A stretch of DNA of 64,000 nucleotides, taken from contig NZ_CP031447.1 of NCBI RefSeq assembly GCF_003391095.1, forward strand, positions 496,001-560,000, written 5' to 3'. Of the stretch, positions 8,490-16,666 are shown one piece after another. Origin of the DNA: Austwickia chelonae (GTDB lineage: Bacteria > Actinomycetota > Actinomycetes > Actinomycetales > Dermatophilaceae). The notes beneath the pieces were generated by a model. That model was not told where the DNA came from. It did not search any database and saw only the letters and a list, made by a program, of their open reading frames with translations. Within the stretch, counting starts at the first letter, position 1. Every line of letters begins with the position of its first letter. A program made the position numbers and the translations under genes.

Positions 8490-9542
8490 ATGGAACGGAT
8501 CTGGACGATAGTGACCACGATTCTCGTGGCCGGCCCCACTATCGTCACCTTCTTCTTGGGATGGACCTTCGTCTACCGGCTCCGCAAGGACACCGGGCGG
8601 GTCACCGACGGCTTCCTCCTGATCGCCACTCTCGGAGCGGCCGCCTTCTCCCTCATCGCCTGGTCGGCCGTGCTCGGTGGCAGCCTCGGCTTCTCCATCG
8701 TGGTCGCCCTGATGGCGCTGTCGGTCCCCCTGGTCTTCTTCGTCGTCGTCGGAGCCCTCGTCACCAACGGCGTACTGGTCATGTTCCGTGAAGGTATCGG
8801 CATCACCACGCTGCTGCCCCTCAGCCTGGGCACAGCGATGGTCCTCGTCCCAGCAGCCACCGTGTGGTCGCTGCTGCGCTCACCCACCTCGATCTTCGCG
8901 CCCCTGGCCGTACCCGCCGTGGCCATGCTGTGCGTCGGGATCTACATCGTGATGCACCTGGTCGCCTACATCGCCTACGCGGTGGCGCACTCCCATCTTC
9001 CCGTTCCGGAGGACGCCGAAGTGGTGATCACCCTCGGCGCAGGGCTCGCCGGAGCCCGCGTCACCCCCCTGCTGGCGGCCAGACTCGACCAGGCCCTGGA
9101 AGTCAGAGCCTTGGCCCCCGACCCGGAAGCGGTCTACATGGTGACCTCCGGCGGACAAGGCCCCGACGAACTCGTCAGCGAAGCCGTCGCAATGGGCCGT
9201 TACCTGCAAGAACGCGGCATCGACCCGTGCAAGATCCTCCTGGAGGACCTGTCGAGGACGACCGAGGAGAACATCAGGTTCTCCTATCTCGTCCTCGACG
9301 AGAACGGCCTGGAAGACGCGAATGTCGTGGTCTGCACCAACGACTTCCACGCAGTGCGCACCGCAGTGATCGTCCGACGGCTCAAAGCCGGTATGAAAGT
9401 CGTCGGATCACATACCGCCGGGTACTACCGTCCAGCGGCTTTCCTCCGCGAATTCGTCGCGCTGCTCGCCGAACGCAGCGTCCGGCATCTGACGATGAGC
9501 GGACTGATCACCGTGCTCGTCTTCCTCCTCTACCTCGCCTGA
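8490..9542 (+). CDS. YdcF/SanA-like DUF218 membrane protein
   Basis: A 350-residue protein. Four or five hydrophobic helices fill the first ~170 residues. A DUF218 domain follows, recognisable from VVITLGAGLAGARVTPLLAARLDQAL, MVTSGGQGPDELVSEAVAMGRYL and ILLEDLSRTTEENIRFS. One more helix closes the C terminus. DUF218 proteins such as SanA, ElyC and YdcF are tied to envelope integrity, but their reaction is not established. The gene sits between the TetR regulator and the Tad pilin gene, with no obvious partner. Confidence 0.82.
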   Translation: MERIWTIVTTILVAGPTIVTFFLGWTFVYRLRKDTGRVTDGFLLIATLGAAAFSLIAWSAVLGGSLGFSIVVALMALSVPLVFFVVVGALVTNGVLVMFREGIGITTLLPLSLGTAMVLVPAATVWSLLRSPTSIFAPLAVPAVAMLCVGIYIVMHLVAYIAYAVAHSHLPVPEDAEVVITLGAGLAGARVTPLLAARLDQALEVRALAPDPEAVYMVTSGGQGPDELVSEAVAMGRYLQERGIDPCKILLEDLSRTTEENIRFSYLVLDENGLEDANVVVCTNDFHAVRTAVIVRRLKAGMKVVGSHTAGYYRPAAFLREFVALLAERSVRHLTMSGLITVLVFLLYLA

Positions 9543-9675
9543 CCGACGCGTCCACAACCCTCCACACATCCCCCGACCACCCACAGGCAGGAAGGACGTT
9601 GCGCCCGAGCGCTGGCATCCCGCGCAGGCTGGAGCGGTTCCACCCCGTCTCCTTCCCAGAAAGTCGAGGACCACC

Positions 9676-9894
9676 ATGACCCGACGCCTGCTGCGCCGAC
9701 ACCACCTGCCGTCCCTCGTGACCGGCCGACCCGGACGCCGCGCACGCGAAGCCGGGATGACCACCGCCGAATACGCCATCGGCACTGTCGCCGCCTGCAC
9801 CTTCGCCGCCCTGCTCATCGCCGTCGTCCGTTCCCCCGAGATCAAGGCTGCGCTGCTCGGCATCATCACGCGAGCGCTCGGCCTGGGGCAGTGA
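9676..9894 (+). CDS. DUF4244 small Flp-type pilin subunit
   Basis: A 72-residue protein: a basic N-terminal leader ending in REAGMTTAEYAIGTVAACTFAALLI, then a single hydrophobic helix and a short tail. The G-M-T-T-A-E-Y segment resembles the prepilin peptidase cleavage region with the conserved Glu at +5. The family is DUF4244, which stands next to TadE-like genes in actinobacterial Tad loci. It probably is the major pilin. Its stop overlaps the GTG start of the next gene. Confidence 0.85.
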   Translation: MTRRLLRRHHLPSLVTGRPGRRAREAGMTTAEYAIGTVAACTFAALLIAVVRSPEIKAALLGIITRALGLGQ

Positions 9895-10298
9895 GGCGGT
9901 GCCGCCGGCGAGTACCTCTCGTCGGCGGCCGCCCCCGGCGAGCAAGGGAATCCGGCATGGTCACCGCGGAGTTCGCGACCGCGCTGCCCGCGGTGGTCCT
10001 GGTCCTCGCACTGGCCCTCGGCGCGGGCCGGTACAGCATCGACCAGATCCGGTGCGTAGATGCAGCACGTGCCGGCGCGCGGGCCGCAGCCCGAGGAGAG
10101 AGCCCGGACGTCGTCGGACAGGTCGCGAAGCGGGGAGCTCCCGAAGGAGCCAGCGTCGCCATCTCCCGCAGCGGGGGGCTGGTCACCGTGCAGGTCGCGA
10201 CGACACCCAGCGGGCTGTGGCCGCTCTCGGAACTACCCGGGCTGTCGGCGAGCGCGACGGCCGAAGACGAACAGAGCATCGGGGAGACGCCCCGATGA
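9891..10298 (+). CDS. TadE-family pseudopilin-like protein
   Basis: A 135-residue protein with a type IV prepilin-like segment (ESGMVTAEFATALPAVVLVLALALG) at about residues 20-45, then a short soluble domain. The GTG start at 9891 overlaps the upstream stop, and its own stop overlaps the next ATG at 10295. TadE proteins are minor pilins or pseudopilins needed for Flp pilus assembly. Confidence 0.85.
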   Translation: MRRCRRRVPLVGGRPRRARESGMVTAEFATALPAVVLVLALALGAGRYSIDQIRCVDAARAGARAAARGESPDVVGQVAKRGAPEGASVAISRSGGLVTVQVATTPSGLWPLSELPGLSASATAEDEQSIGETPR

Positions 10299-10762
10299 CG
10301 GGGCGGGCGGAGCCGGGCGGCCAGACCGAAACGGGTCGGGAAGACCTGGCGGAAGAACGGGCGGGGGAGGACGGCTCGGCGAGTGTGCTGGCCCTTGGCC
10401 TGATCGGTGTCATCACCGTGCTGCTGCTGGCCGGATCGGCACTGGCCTCAGCGGTCCTGGCCGGGCACCGGGCAGCTGCCGCGGCGGACCTGTCTGCCTT
10501 GGCCGGAGCGGCGACCTTGGCGATCACCGGAGACGCCGGCGAGGCATGCACCCGTGCGGAACTCCTGGCCCGGTCCAATGCCGCCGAGTTGGTCTCCTGT
10601 GCGGTGCACGGGGAGGACGTGGCGGTGTCGACGTCGTCCGCACCCTCCTGGCCGGGGCTGCCGGAGGCGCGGGCACGGGCTCAGGCCGGTCCGGCGCCGG
10701 AGAGTGCCGAGTCGAGTCATGCTGAGCCCACAGGGGGCGGCGGGGACCCGGCGAGGGCGTGA
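10295..10762 (+). CDS. Rv3654c-type TadE-like secreted protein (helicase/secretion neighbourhood)
   Basis: A 155-residue protein whose hydrophobic segment GSASVLALGLIGVITVLLLAG at about residues 28-48 is followed by HRAAAAADLSALAGA, a pattern seen in TadG/TadE-like proteins of actinobacterial Tad loci. The ATG at 10295 overlaps the upstream stop (ATGA), which fixes the start; the frame is open further upstream but that part lies inside the previous gene. The last ~45 bases overlap the 3' end of the convergent helicase gene. Confidence 0.78.
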   Translation: MTGRAEPGGQTETGREDLAEERAGEDGSASVLALGLIGVITVLLLAGSALASAVLAGHRAAAAADLSALAGAATLAITGDAGEACTRAELLARSNAAELVSCAVHGEDVAVSTSSAPSWPGLPEARARAQAGPAPESAESSHAEPTGGGGDPARA

Positions 10763-13080
10763 AGGACCAGGTCCAGGAGCAGGATTGCTCCGGCCTTGTC
10801 CAGGGGACGATTGCCATTCCCGCACTTGGGGGAGTGCACGCAGCTGGGGCAGCCTCGGGTACAGGGGCATTCAGCAACGGCCTGGCGGGTGGCGGTCAGC
10901 CAGGTCTCGATCCGGCGATAGCCGCGGTCGGCGAATCCTGCACCACCGGGATGCCCGTCGTGGACCAGCACAGTGGGCAGCCCGGTATCCGGATGCCAGG
11001 CGGCGCTGACACCGCCGATATCCCACCGGTCGGCCGTGGCGATGAGGGGAAGCAGACCGATGGCGGCATGCTCGGCGGCATGAGCAGCTCCCGCCGTCCG
11101 GGCGGGATCGATACCGGCCGAGGCGAGCAGCTCCGGGGTGATCGTCCACCACACGCCCCGGGTGTCCAGGGTTCGTGCGGGCAGATCGAGGGGGTGCTCG
11201 CCGAGGACGTCGCCGGTGGCGGTGCGTCGCTGGAAGGAGACGACCTGCTGACGTACGGCGACGGCACCGGTGGTGACGGTGACCGCCCCGGCGCGACGCT
11301 CTTCGGTGAGGGTGCGGATGTCGAAGGCGGAACGGGTGCGGGCCTGAGTGACCCAGCCGGGGTCGCCGGGAACGACCAGCGCGATGCCTGTGTCGAGGTC
11401 GAGCTGGGTGACCACGAAGGTCTGTCCTTGATGGAGATGGACCGCGCCGGTGTGCACGGTGGCATCGGCGCGGGCGGCATCGACGGTGCCGATCACTCGC
11501 CCGGTGTCCCGGTCGGTGATGTGCACCACCTGAGAGGCGCCACGCAGGGAGAACTGATCGGTGGGTCGACTCCGGCCGATCCAGCACCATCCGTGGGGCC
11601 TGCGTCGTAACGAGCCGTGATCGGTGAGAGCATCGACGAGCGGGAACAGCCCGGCACCGAAGTAGCCGCTGTCCTTCGAGGTCAACGGCGATTCGGCGGC
11701 GGCGGCGAGGAGATGACGGCCCAGGACGTGGGGGTTGTCCGGGTCGAGGACGGTGGCTTCGACCGGTTCGCCCAGCACGGCTTCGGGGTGATGCAGCAGG
11801 TAGGTGTCCAAAGGGTCGTCGTCGGCGACGAAGATCGCGACGGCATCGGCACCGCTGCGCCCGGCCCGGCCGACCTGCTGCCACCAGGAAGCACGCGTGC
11901 CGGGCCAACCGGCGACGATCACGGCATCGAGGCCGCTGATGTCGACCCCCAGCTCCAGGGCGGTCGTCGCCGCGACTCCACGGATCGACCCGTCGCGCAG
12001 GCCGTGCTCGAGCTGACGCCTCTCCTCGGGGAGATAGCCGCCCCGGTAGGCGGCGATGCCTGCGCCGGTGCCCTCCTCGGCGGCAGCCCGGCGCTCGCCG
12101 ATGAGAGCGAGGAGTTGGCGGGTCTGGGCGGCGAGGATCTCGGTTCCGGCTCGGGATCGGGTGAAGACGACGGCTTGCACGCCGGTGTCGACGGCGGCTG
12201 CGAGCAGACGGGCCGATTCGGCGAGGGCGCTGCGGTGTTTCGGGGTGCCTTCGGTGCTCTGCGTCAGGGGTGGTTCCCAGAACAGGATGTGTCGGGTGCC
12301 TTGGGCGGAGTCGTCGCGGGTGATCGCCGTGACCGGGAGGCCGCAGAGGGCGGTGGCCTGGCTGGCCGGGTCGGCGGAGGTCGCCGAGGAGAGCGCGAAG
12401 GTCGGGTGGGCGCCGTAGTGGTGGCAGAGTCGGCGCAGCCTGCGCAGGACGGCGGCGGCATGTGCGCCGAAGACGCCCCGGTACATGTGGCATTCGTCGA
12501 TCACCACGTAGTTCAGCGCGCGGAGGAAGGGGGCCCATTCCTGGTGCCGGGGCAGCAGGGTGTGGTGCAGCATGTCGGGGTTGGTGAGCAGGTAGTTGGC
12601 CTGGGCGCGGATGCGGCGGCGTTCCTCTGCGGGGGTGTCGCCGTCGAAGGTGGCGGCGCGGACGCCGGGCAGCTCGAGGGCGGCGACGCGGGCTTCTTGG
12701 TCGGCGGTGAGTGCTTTGGTGGGGGCGAGGTACAGGGCGGTGGCGCCTCGGCCGTTGAGCGTGCGCACCCCTTGGGAGACGGCGGTGAGTGCTGGCAGGA
12801 GGTAGCTCAGGCTCTTCCCGGAGGCGGTTCCGGTGGCGATGACGACGTGATCTCCGTGGTGCAGCAGTTCGGCAGCTTCGCGTTGGTGGCGCCACAGGGC
12901 GTGGATGCCTTGTCGTCCGAGGGCTTCGACGAGGGGAGGTGCGACCCAGTCGGGCAGTTCGGCGTGGACGCCGGGCTGCGCGGGGCGGTGACGGAGGTGG
13001 CGTATGCGCTCTGGTGCGGAGGTCAGGAGAAGCTCCAGCAGGTCGCTGGGTCGTCCGTCCTGGCCACCGGCATCGGTCAT
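10717..13080 (-). CDS. DEAH-box helicase with C-terminal DUF1998 zinc-binding domain (Rv3649 type)
   Basis: A 787-residue superfamily 2 helicase. Motif I is VIATGTASGKSLSYLLP, motif II is YVVIDECHMYRGVFG, motif III is SSAT, and motif VI is QQVGRAGRSG. The C terminus has four cysteines (CPCTRGCPSC then CG) typical of the DUF1998/MrfA-like module, a family linked to DNA repair in Bacillus. It is the helicase regularly found beside actinobacterial Tad genes. A GTG start 21 bases further upstream (13101) is also possible. Confidence 0.9.
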   Translation of the reverse strand: MTDAGGQDGRPSDLLELLLTSAPERIRHLRHRPAQPGVHAELPDWVAPPLVEALGRQGIHALWRHQREAAELLHHGDHVVIATGTASGKSLSYLLPALTAVSQGVRTLNGRGATALYLAPTKALTADQEARVAALELPGVRAATFDGDTPAEERRRIRAQANYLLTNPDMLHHTLLPRHQEWAPFLRALNYVVIDECHMYRGVFGAHAAAVLRRLRRLCHHYGAHPTFALSSATSADPASQATALCGLPVTAITRDDSAQGTRHILFWEPPLTQSTEGTPKHRSALAESARLLAAAVDTGVQAVVFTRSRAGTEILAAQTRQLLALIGERRAAAEEGTGAGIAAYRGGYLPEERRQLEHGLRDGSIRGVAATTALELGVDISGLDAVIVAGWPGTRASWWQQVGRAGRSGADAVAIFVADDDPLDTYLLHHPEAVLGEPVEATVLDPDNPHVLGRHLLAAAAESPLTSKDSGYFGAGLFPLVDALTDHGSLRRRPHGWCWIGRSRPTDQFSLRGASQVVHITDRDTGRVIGTVDAARADATVHTGAVHLHQGQTFVVTQLDLDTGIALVVPGDPGWVTQARTRSAFDIRTLTEERRAGAVTVTTGAVAVRQQVVSFQRRTATGDVLGEHPLDLPARTLDTRGVWWTITPELLASAGIDPARTAGAAHAAEHAAIGLLPLIATADRWDIGGVSAAWHPDTGLPTVLVHDGHPGGAGFADRGYRRIETWLTATRQAVAECPCTRGCPSCVHSPKCGNGNRPLDKAGAILLLDLVLHALAGSPPPPVGSA

Positions 13081-13229
13081 GATTTTCTCAACGTATGACA
13101 CGAGGGCCCGGTGTGTGTTGTTGTGTCCGTAAGCGGCCGCGGATTTTTCTCCCCCGGTCCGTTTGGCGCGACGGCGTCGCCCGCTCCCGTCCGGAGTGGA
13201 TATCGTGTGCCCCGACGGAAGGAGCCGGT

Positions 13230-13589
13230 ATGGCGGATCTCGAAGTAGCGACCCGCGAAGAGGATGGCATTGCCGTGGTTTCGGTGTCCGGGGACGTCGA
13301 CGTGAGTAATGCGGTGCGGCTCCGCGACGGATTGGACAAGGTCCTGATCACCGGGCAGTCACGGCTGGTCGTCGACCTCAGCGATGTCCCATTCATGGAT
13401 TCGACCGGGCTGGGGGTGCTCATCGGTCGGCTGAAGGTGGTGCGGGCGCGGCGGGGCTCGATGCGGTTGGTGTGTGCTGAGCCGCGGATGTTGCGGGTGC
13501 TGTCGATCACTGGACTGGATACGGTCTTCCCGATGTATGCAACAGTGGCCGAAGCGGTGGGTTCTTTCCCGGCGGAGGATGTTTCCTGA
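13230..13589 (+). CDS. STAS-domain anti-sigma factor antagonist (BldG/RsbV-like)
   Basis: A 119-residue single-domain STAS protein. The key segment is VVDLSDVPFMDSTGLGVLIGRL, in which the Ser of D-S-T-G-L is the usual phosphorylation site. The ATG is preceded by GGAAGGAGC, which decides this start over the longer open frame. Proteins of this kind release a sigma factor by binding its kinase/anti-sigma partner. The sigma factor gene follows 137 bases downstream, but no RsbW-type kinase is encoded nearby. Confidence 0.92.
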   Translation: MADLEVATREEDGIAVVSVSGDVDVSNAVRLRDGLDKVLITGQSRLVVDLSDVPFMDSTGLGVLIGRLKVVRARRGSMRLVCAEPRMLRVLSITGLDTVFPMYATVAEAVGSFPAEDVS

Positions 13590-13726
13590 TATCGCGGGGC
13601 ATTCTGTGATTCACCTGTAATGGGACGATTGTGCCCATTTCGTTGCGTATGGTCCTGGTTGGTGGTTAGCGTGCTTGAGGGGCTCAGGTTTTGAGCTCTC
13701 GATGACCTGCCTTTGGGAGTGAATGC

Positions 13727-14566
13727 TTGCCTCGCAGTCTTTTTCAAGCGGCCGGTGAATTGCCGGTCTGGCTCCACGGCCGACATATCGGCGATCTGGA
13801 GCCGGCTACTCGCGACGAGCGCAGCCAGGAGCTGCTCTCGCTCGCTGCGGACTGCGATGATCCCGATGCCCGCCAGGGCTATCTCGACCAGGTGGTGCTG
13901 CTCAACGGTCCGGTGGCCGAGTCGATCGCGGCTCGGTACCGCCAGCGTGGCATCGAGTCCGACGATCTCGTGCAAGTCGCCTACCTGGGGCTGGTGAAGG
14001 CTTCGCAGGGGTACCGCCTGGGGGAGGGTCCGTCCTTCCTGTCCTACGCGGTGCCCACGATCTCCGGGGAGATCAAACGGCATTTCCGTGACTTCGGTTG
14101 GGTGGTTCGGCCGCCGCGGCGTCTGCAGGAATTACGCAGTCAGGTCGCGGTGACCCGTTCGGATCTGCAGCAGGAGAACGGCCGTCTACCGACGTCCGAC
14201 GAGTTGGCCGACCGCCTCGGGGTGCCCCGTGGTGAGGTGGACGAGGCCGAGCGGGCGGACGGATGTTTCAGCGCGGTGAGCCTGGATTCGCCGGGGCGGC
14301 CTGGCACGGTGTCGGCCCTGGCCGATCTGCTCGTCGACGAGGCCGACCATTTCGATCACGTGGAGAACATGGAGGCCCTACGCCCGGCCTTGCAACGTCT
14401 CAGCGAACGTGATCGACGAATTCTGTTGTTGCGCTTCGTGCGTGGCTGGACGCAGGAACAGATCGGTCAGGAGATCGGCGTCAGTCAGATGCAGGTTTCC
14501 AGATTGCTCAACCGGATCCTGCTCGATCTGCGCGCCGACATCTTCAAGGACGAACCCGTCGCCTGA
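13727..14566 (+). CDS. SigB/SigF-family alternative RNA polymerase sigma factor
   Basis: A 279-residue group 3 sigma factor. Region 2 is seen in ESDDLVQVAYLGLVKASQGY and FLSYAVPTISGEIKRHFRD, region 3 in LPTSDELADRLGVPRGEVDEA, and region 4 in LSERDRRILLLRFVRGWTQEQ followed by a helix-turn-helix. The start is TTG with GGGAGTG a few bases upstream; no ATG or GTG gives a better fit. It pairs with the STAS antagonist upstream, so it likely drives a stress or developmental regulon under partner-switching control. Confidence 0.9.
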   Translation: MPRSLFQAAGELPVWLHGRHIGDLEPATRDERSQELLSLAADCDDPDARQGYLDQVVLLNGPVAESIAARYRQRGIESDDLVQVAYLGLVKASQGYRLGEGPSFLSYAVPTISGEIKRHFRDFGWVVRPPRRLQELRSQVAVTRSDLQQENGRLPTSDELADRLGVPRGEVDEAERADGCFSAVSLDSPGRPGTVSALADLLVDEADHFDHVENMEALRPALQRLSERDRRILLLRFVRGWTQEQIGQEIGVSQMQVSRLLNRILLDLRADIFKDEPVA

Positions 14567-14589
14567 GTCGGCCTGAACCGGCCTGACCT

Positions 14590-14619
14590 GCGATCCGTTC
14601 GAGGTGAGTGACGGATCGC
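14590..14619 (+). terminator. Hairpin downstream of the sigma factor gene
   Basis: GCGATCCGT (14590-14598) and ACGGATCGC (14611-14619) form a perfect 9-base stem with a 12-base loop. There is no T-tract, as is common for actinobacterial terminators. Confidence 0.5.
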
Positions 14620-14671
14620 CGATGGTGGCCCGGGCGCGGCACCTGCTCCTGATGTCGGGCAGACTCGACTC

Positions 14672-16186
14672 ATGACGACCTGCGACACCCCTGTGCTCGA
14701 CCTCGATCTCGTCCTGCGGTTGCGAGAGGACCTGACCGATATCGGTTTCCGGGTGGACGCCGTCGACTCCCTGTTGGGGGCGCAAGCCGTCGATGCCCTG
14801 GGCAGGGAGCAACCCTTCGCCGCCCGGAGACGGCTGGCCGATCTCAAGGGCGACCCCCTGGCCGCGGTGGTCGGGTTGTTCTCCGTGGGTATGCAGACGC
14901 CTGTCGGCGCGATCGACGGGGCGCTGACCCGCACCGGCGTGGAAGGACTCTCCCGGCTGGGGCTGATCGAGCCTGCCGGGGGAGACACGGTGCGGGCACG
15001 CTGTGATCTACGCCCGTACGGCGACGAACAGCACACCTGGTGGGTGGCTTCCGACCTGGGCGGGGTCGTGACCGGTGCGCCACTGCGTGCCGACCACGTC
15101 CTGGGCATCGGCGGTGCCTCGTTGACCCTGGCGTCGTGGACCCCTCGGACGAAGGTGGCCCGCGCGGCGGACATCGGCACCGGCTGCGGCGTGCAGGCCT
15201 TGCACCTGTCGACCCATGCCGACGAGGTCGTGGTGACGGACGTCTCGGAGCGCGCGTTGGCCTACGCCAGGTTCAATGCCGCCTTGGCCGGCCTGTCGTG
15301 GGACGTACGCCGGGGGAGTCTGTGGGAGCCCTTGGACGGGGAGACTTTCGACCTGGTGGTGAGTAATCCGCCGTTCGTGATCACACCGCGGGGTGCCGAT
15401 GTCCCGGTGTTCGATTATCGCGACGGCGGCGCGGCGGGGGATGCGATCGTCGCCCGGATGGTGCGCGGTGCCGCGGAGAGGCTGGCCCCCGGCGGGGTGG
15501 CGCATCTGCTGGGCAACTGGGAGACCACACCGGGCCAGGACTGGCGTGAGGTGTGGCAGGGCTGGCTGGACGGTACAGGTTTGGACGCCTTCGTGGTGCA
15601 ACGTGATGTGCAGGATCCGGTGGAGTACGCCGAGTTGTGGGCGCGGGACGCCGGTCTTCAGCCGGGGTCGCCGGAGCACGACACGTGGTTGGACGCCTGG
15701 TTGGACGATTTCGCCCAGCGCGGGGTCGGTCGGATCGGTTTCGGGGTGATGACCTTGCGTCGTCCACTGACGGGCCGCCCGGGGCGGGTGGACCTGGTGG
15801 AGCATTCCGGGCCGGTGGCCTCCCCGATGGGCCCGGCGGTGTTGGCGCGTCTCGCGGCTCGGGAGTGGCTGGAGCAGCACGGTCGGAAGGAGGCTTTGGC
15901 GCGGGTGTGGCGGATGGCTCCGGATGTGACCGAGGAACGTTACGGGCGTCCCGGGGCGTCGGATCCGAGCGTCATCCTGTTGCGCCAGGGCGGCGGCCTG
16001 GGGGTCTCGGTGCGGGCCGACACGGTGCTGGCCGGTCTGGTCGGGGTCTGCGACGGCGATCTGACGGCCGGGCAGGCTCTGGGCGGTATCGCAGCGCTCT
16101 TGGACCTGCCTGCGGACGAGGTGATCGATCGGGCCTGGCCGGCGGTGGAGCAGTTGATCCTGGACGGCCTGCTGCTCCCGGTCTGA
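14672..16186 (+). CDS. SAM-dependent methyltransferase with DUF7059-type N-terminal domain
   Basis: A 504-residue protein. The central part (about 150-330) is a class I methyltransferase: ADIGTGCGVQALHLSTHADE is the SAM-binding motif and LVVSNPPFVI is the N-P-P-F catalytic motif typical of HemK/RsmC-like enzymes that methylate Gln or nucleic-acid amines. The N-terminal and C-terminal helical domains are specific to this actinobacterial family, whose substrate is not known to me. In many actinobacteria the gene stands just upstream of topA, as here. Confidence 0.82.
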   Translation: MTTCDTPVLDLDLVLRLREDLTDIGFRVDAVDSLLGAQAVDALGREQPFAARRRLADLKGDPLAAVVGLFSVGMQTPVGAIDGALTRTGVEGLSRLGLIEPAGGDTVRARCDLRPYGDEQHTWWVASDLGGVVTGAPLRADHVLGIGGASLTLASWTPRTKVARAADIGTGCGVQALHLSTHADEVVVTDVSERALAYARFNAALAGLSWDVRRGSLWEPLDGETFDLVVSNPPFVITPRGADVPVFDYRDGGAAGDAIVARMVRGAAERLAPGGVAHLLGNWETTPGQDWREVWQGWLDGTGLDAFVVQRDVQDPVEYAELWARDAGLQPGSPEHDTWLDAWLDDFAQRGVGRIGFGVMTLRRPLTGRPGRVDLVEHSGPVASPMGPAVLARLAAREWLEQHGRKEALARVWRMAPDVTEERYGRPGASDPSVILLRQGGGLGVSVRADTVLAGLVGVCDGDLTAGQALGGIAALLDLPADEVIDRAWPAVEQLILDGLLLPV

Positions 16187-16666
16187 GACGCGTCCCGGGC
16201 GATTCCCGCGAAGGCGACACGCCGGTGCGGAGTGGGGCGGCGGGCGTGTGTTCGGTCACTCCGACGCCGGTGCCGGGGGTGTCTTCGGTGTTGCGTCTTC
16301 GCCGACCTCGTCCTGGGTGTGTCATGGTGGGCGCAAGGTGTCTGTGGGCCGGTGTTTCGACGTCGGATGCTTTTCACAGGTGGCTTTTTCGCAGTTGGTG
16401 TGCGTTCATGGCACTGGCAGGAATGAACGCCCAACGCGGTATGAACGGTGGTTCACCGACCGGTGGGCGTCACGTTCGCGGCCGTCACGTCGATGAGGCT
16501 GTCGGCGTCGTCGACGGAGCGTGTCGTGTTCTGCACGCCGGCGTGCGAAGGGTGACGCGACGAAGCGTTACGCTCGGGCGCGGATCGCGGAGTCATATCG
16601 TGACCGGGGCCCTCACGGCGGTGAGGGCCGAATCCGCCTTATGTGGCAGAGGAACAGGGATACACA
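16187..16666. other. Intergenic region upstream of topA
   Basis: About 480 bases without a convincing reading frame. It presumably carries the topA promoter. The only clear structure is the hairpin at 16608-16629. Weak inverted repeats occur elsewhere but no RNA gene is recognisable. Confidence 0.5.
16608..16629 (+). promoter_or_regulatory. Leader hairpin just upstream of topA
   Basis: GGCCCTCAC (16608-16616) and GTGAGGGCC (16621-16629) form a perfect 9-base stem with the loop GGCG. It ends 37 bases before the topA start and could be a leader structure or the terminator of a short upstream transcript. Confidence 0.45.

Noticed and set aside
11617-13098. 493-codon open frame antisense to the helicase
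   Set aside because: Gly/Val/Glu-rich shadow of a gene with clear SF2 helicase motifs.
13590-13726. SigF-type promoter before the sigma factor gene
   Set aside because: A GGTTT and a GGGAG are present, but the spacing (about 22 bases) does not fit the usual 15-16.
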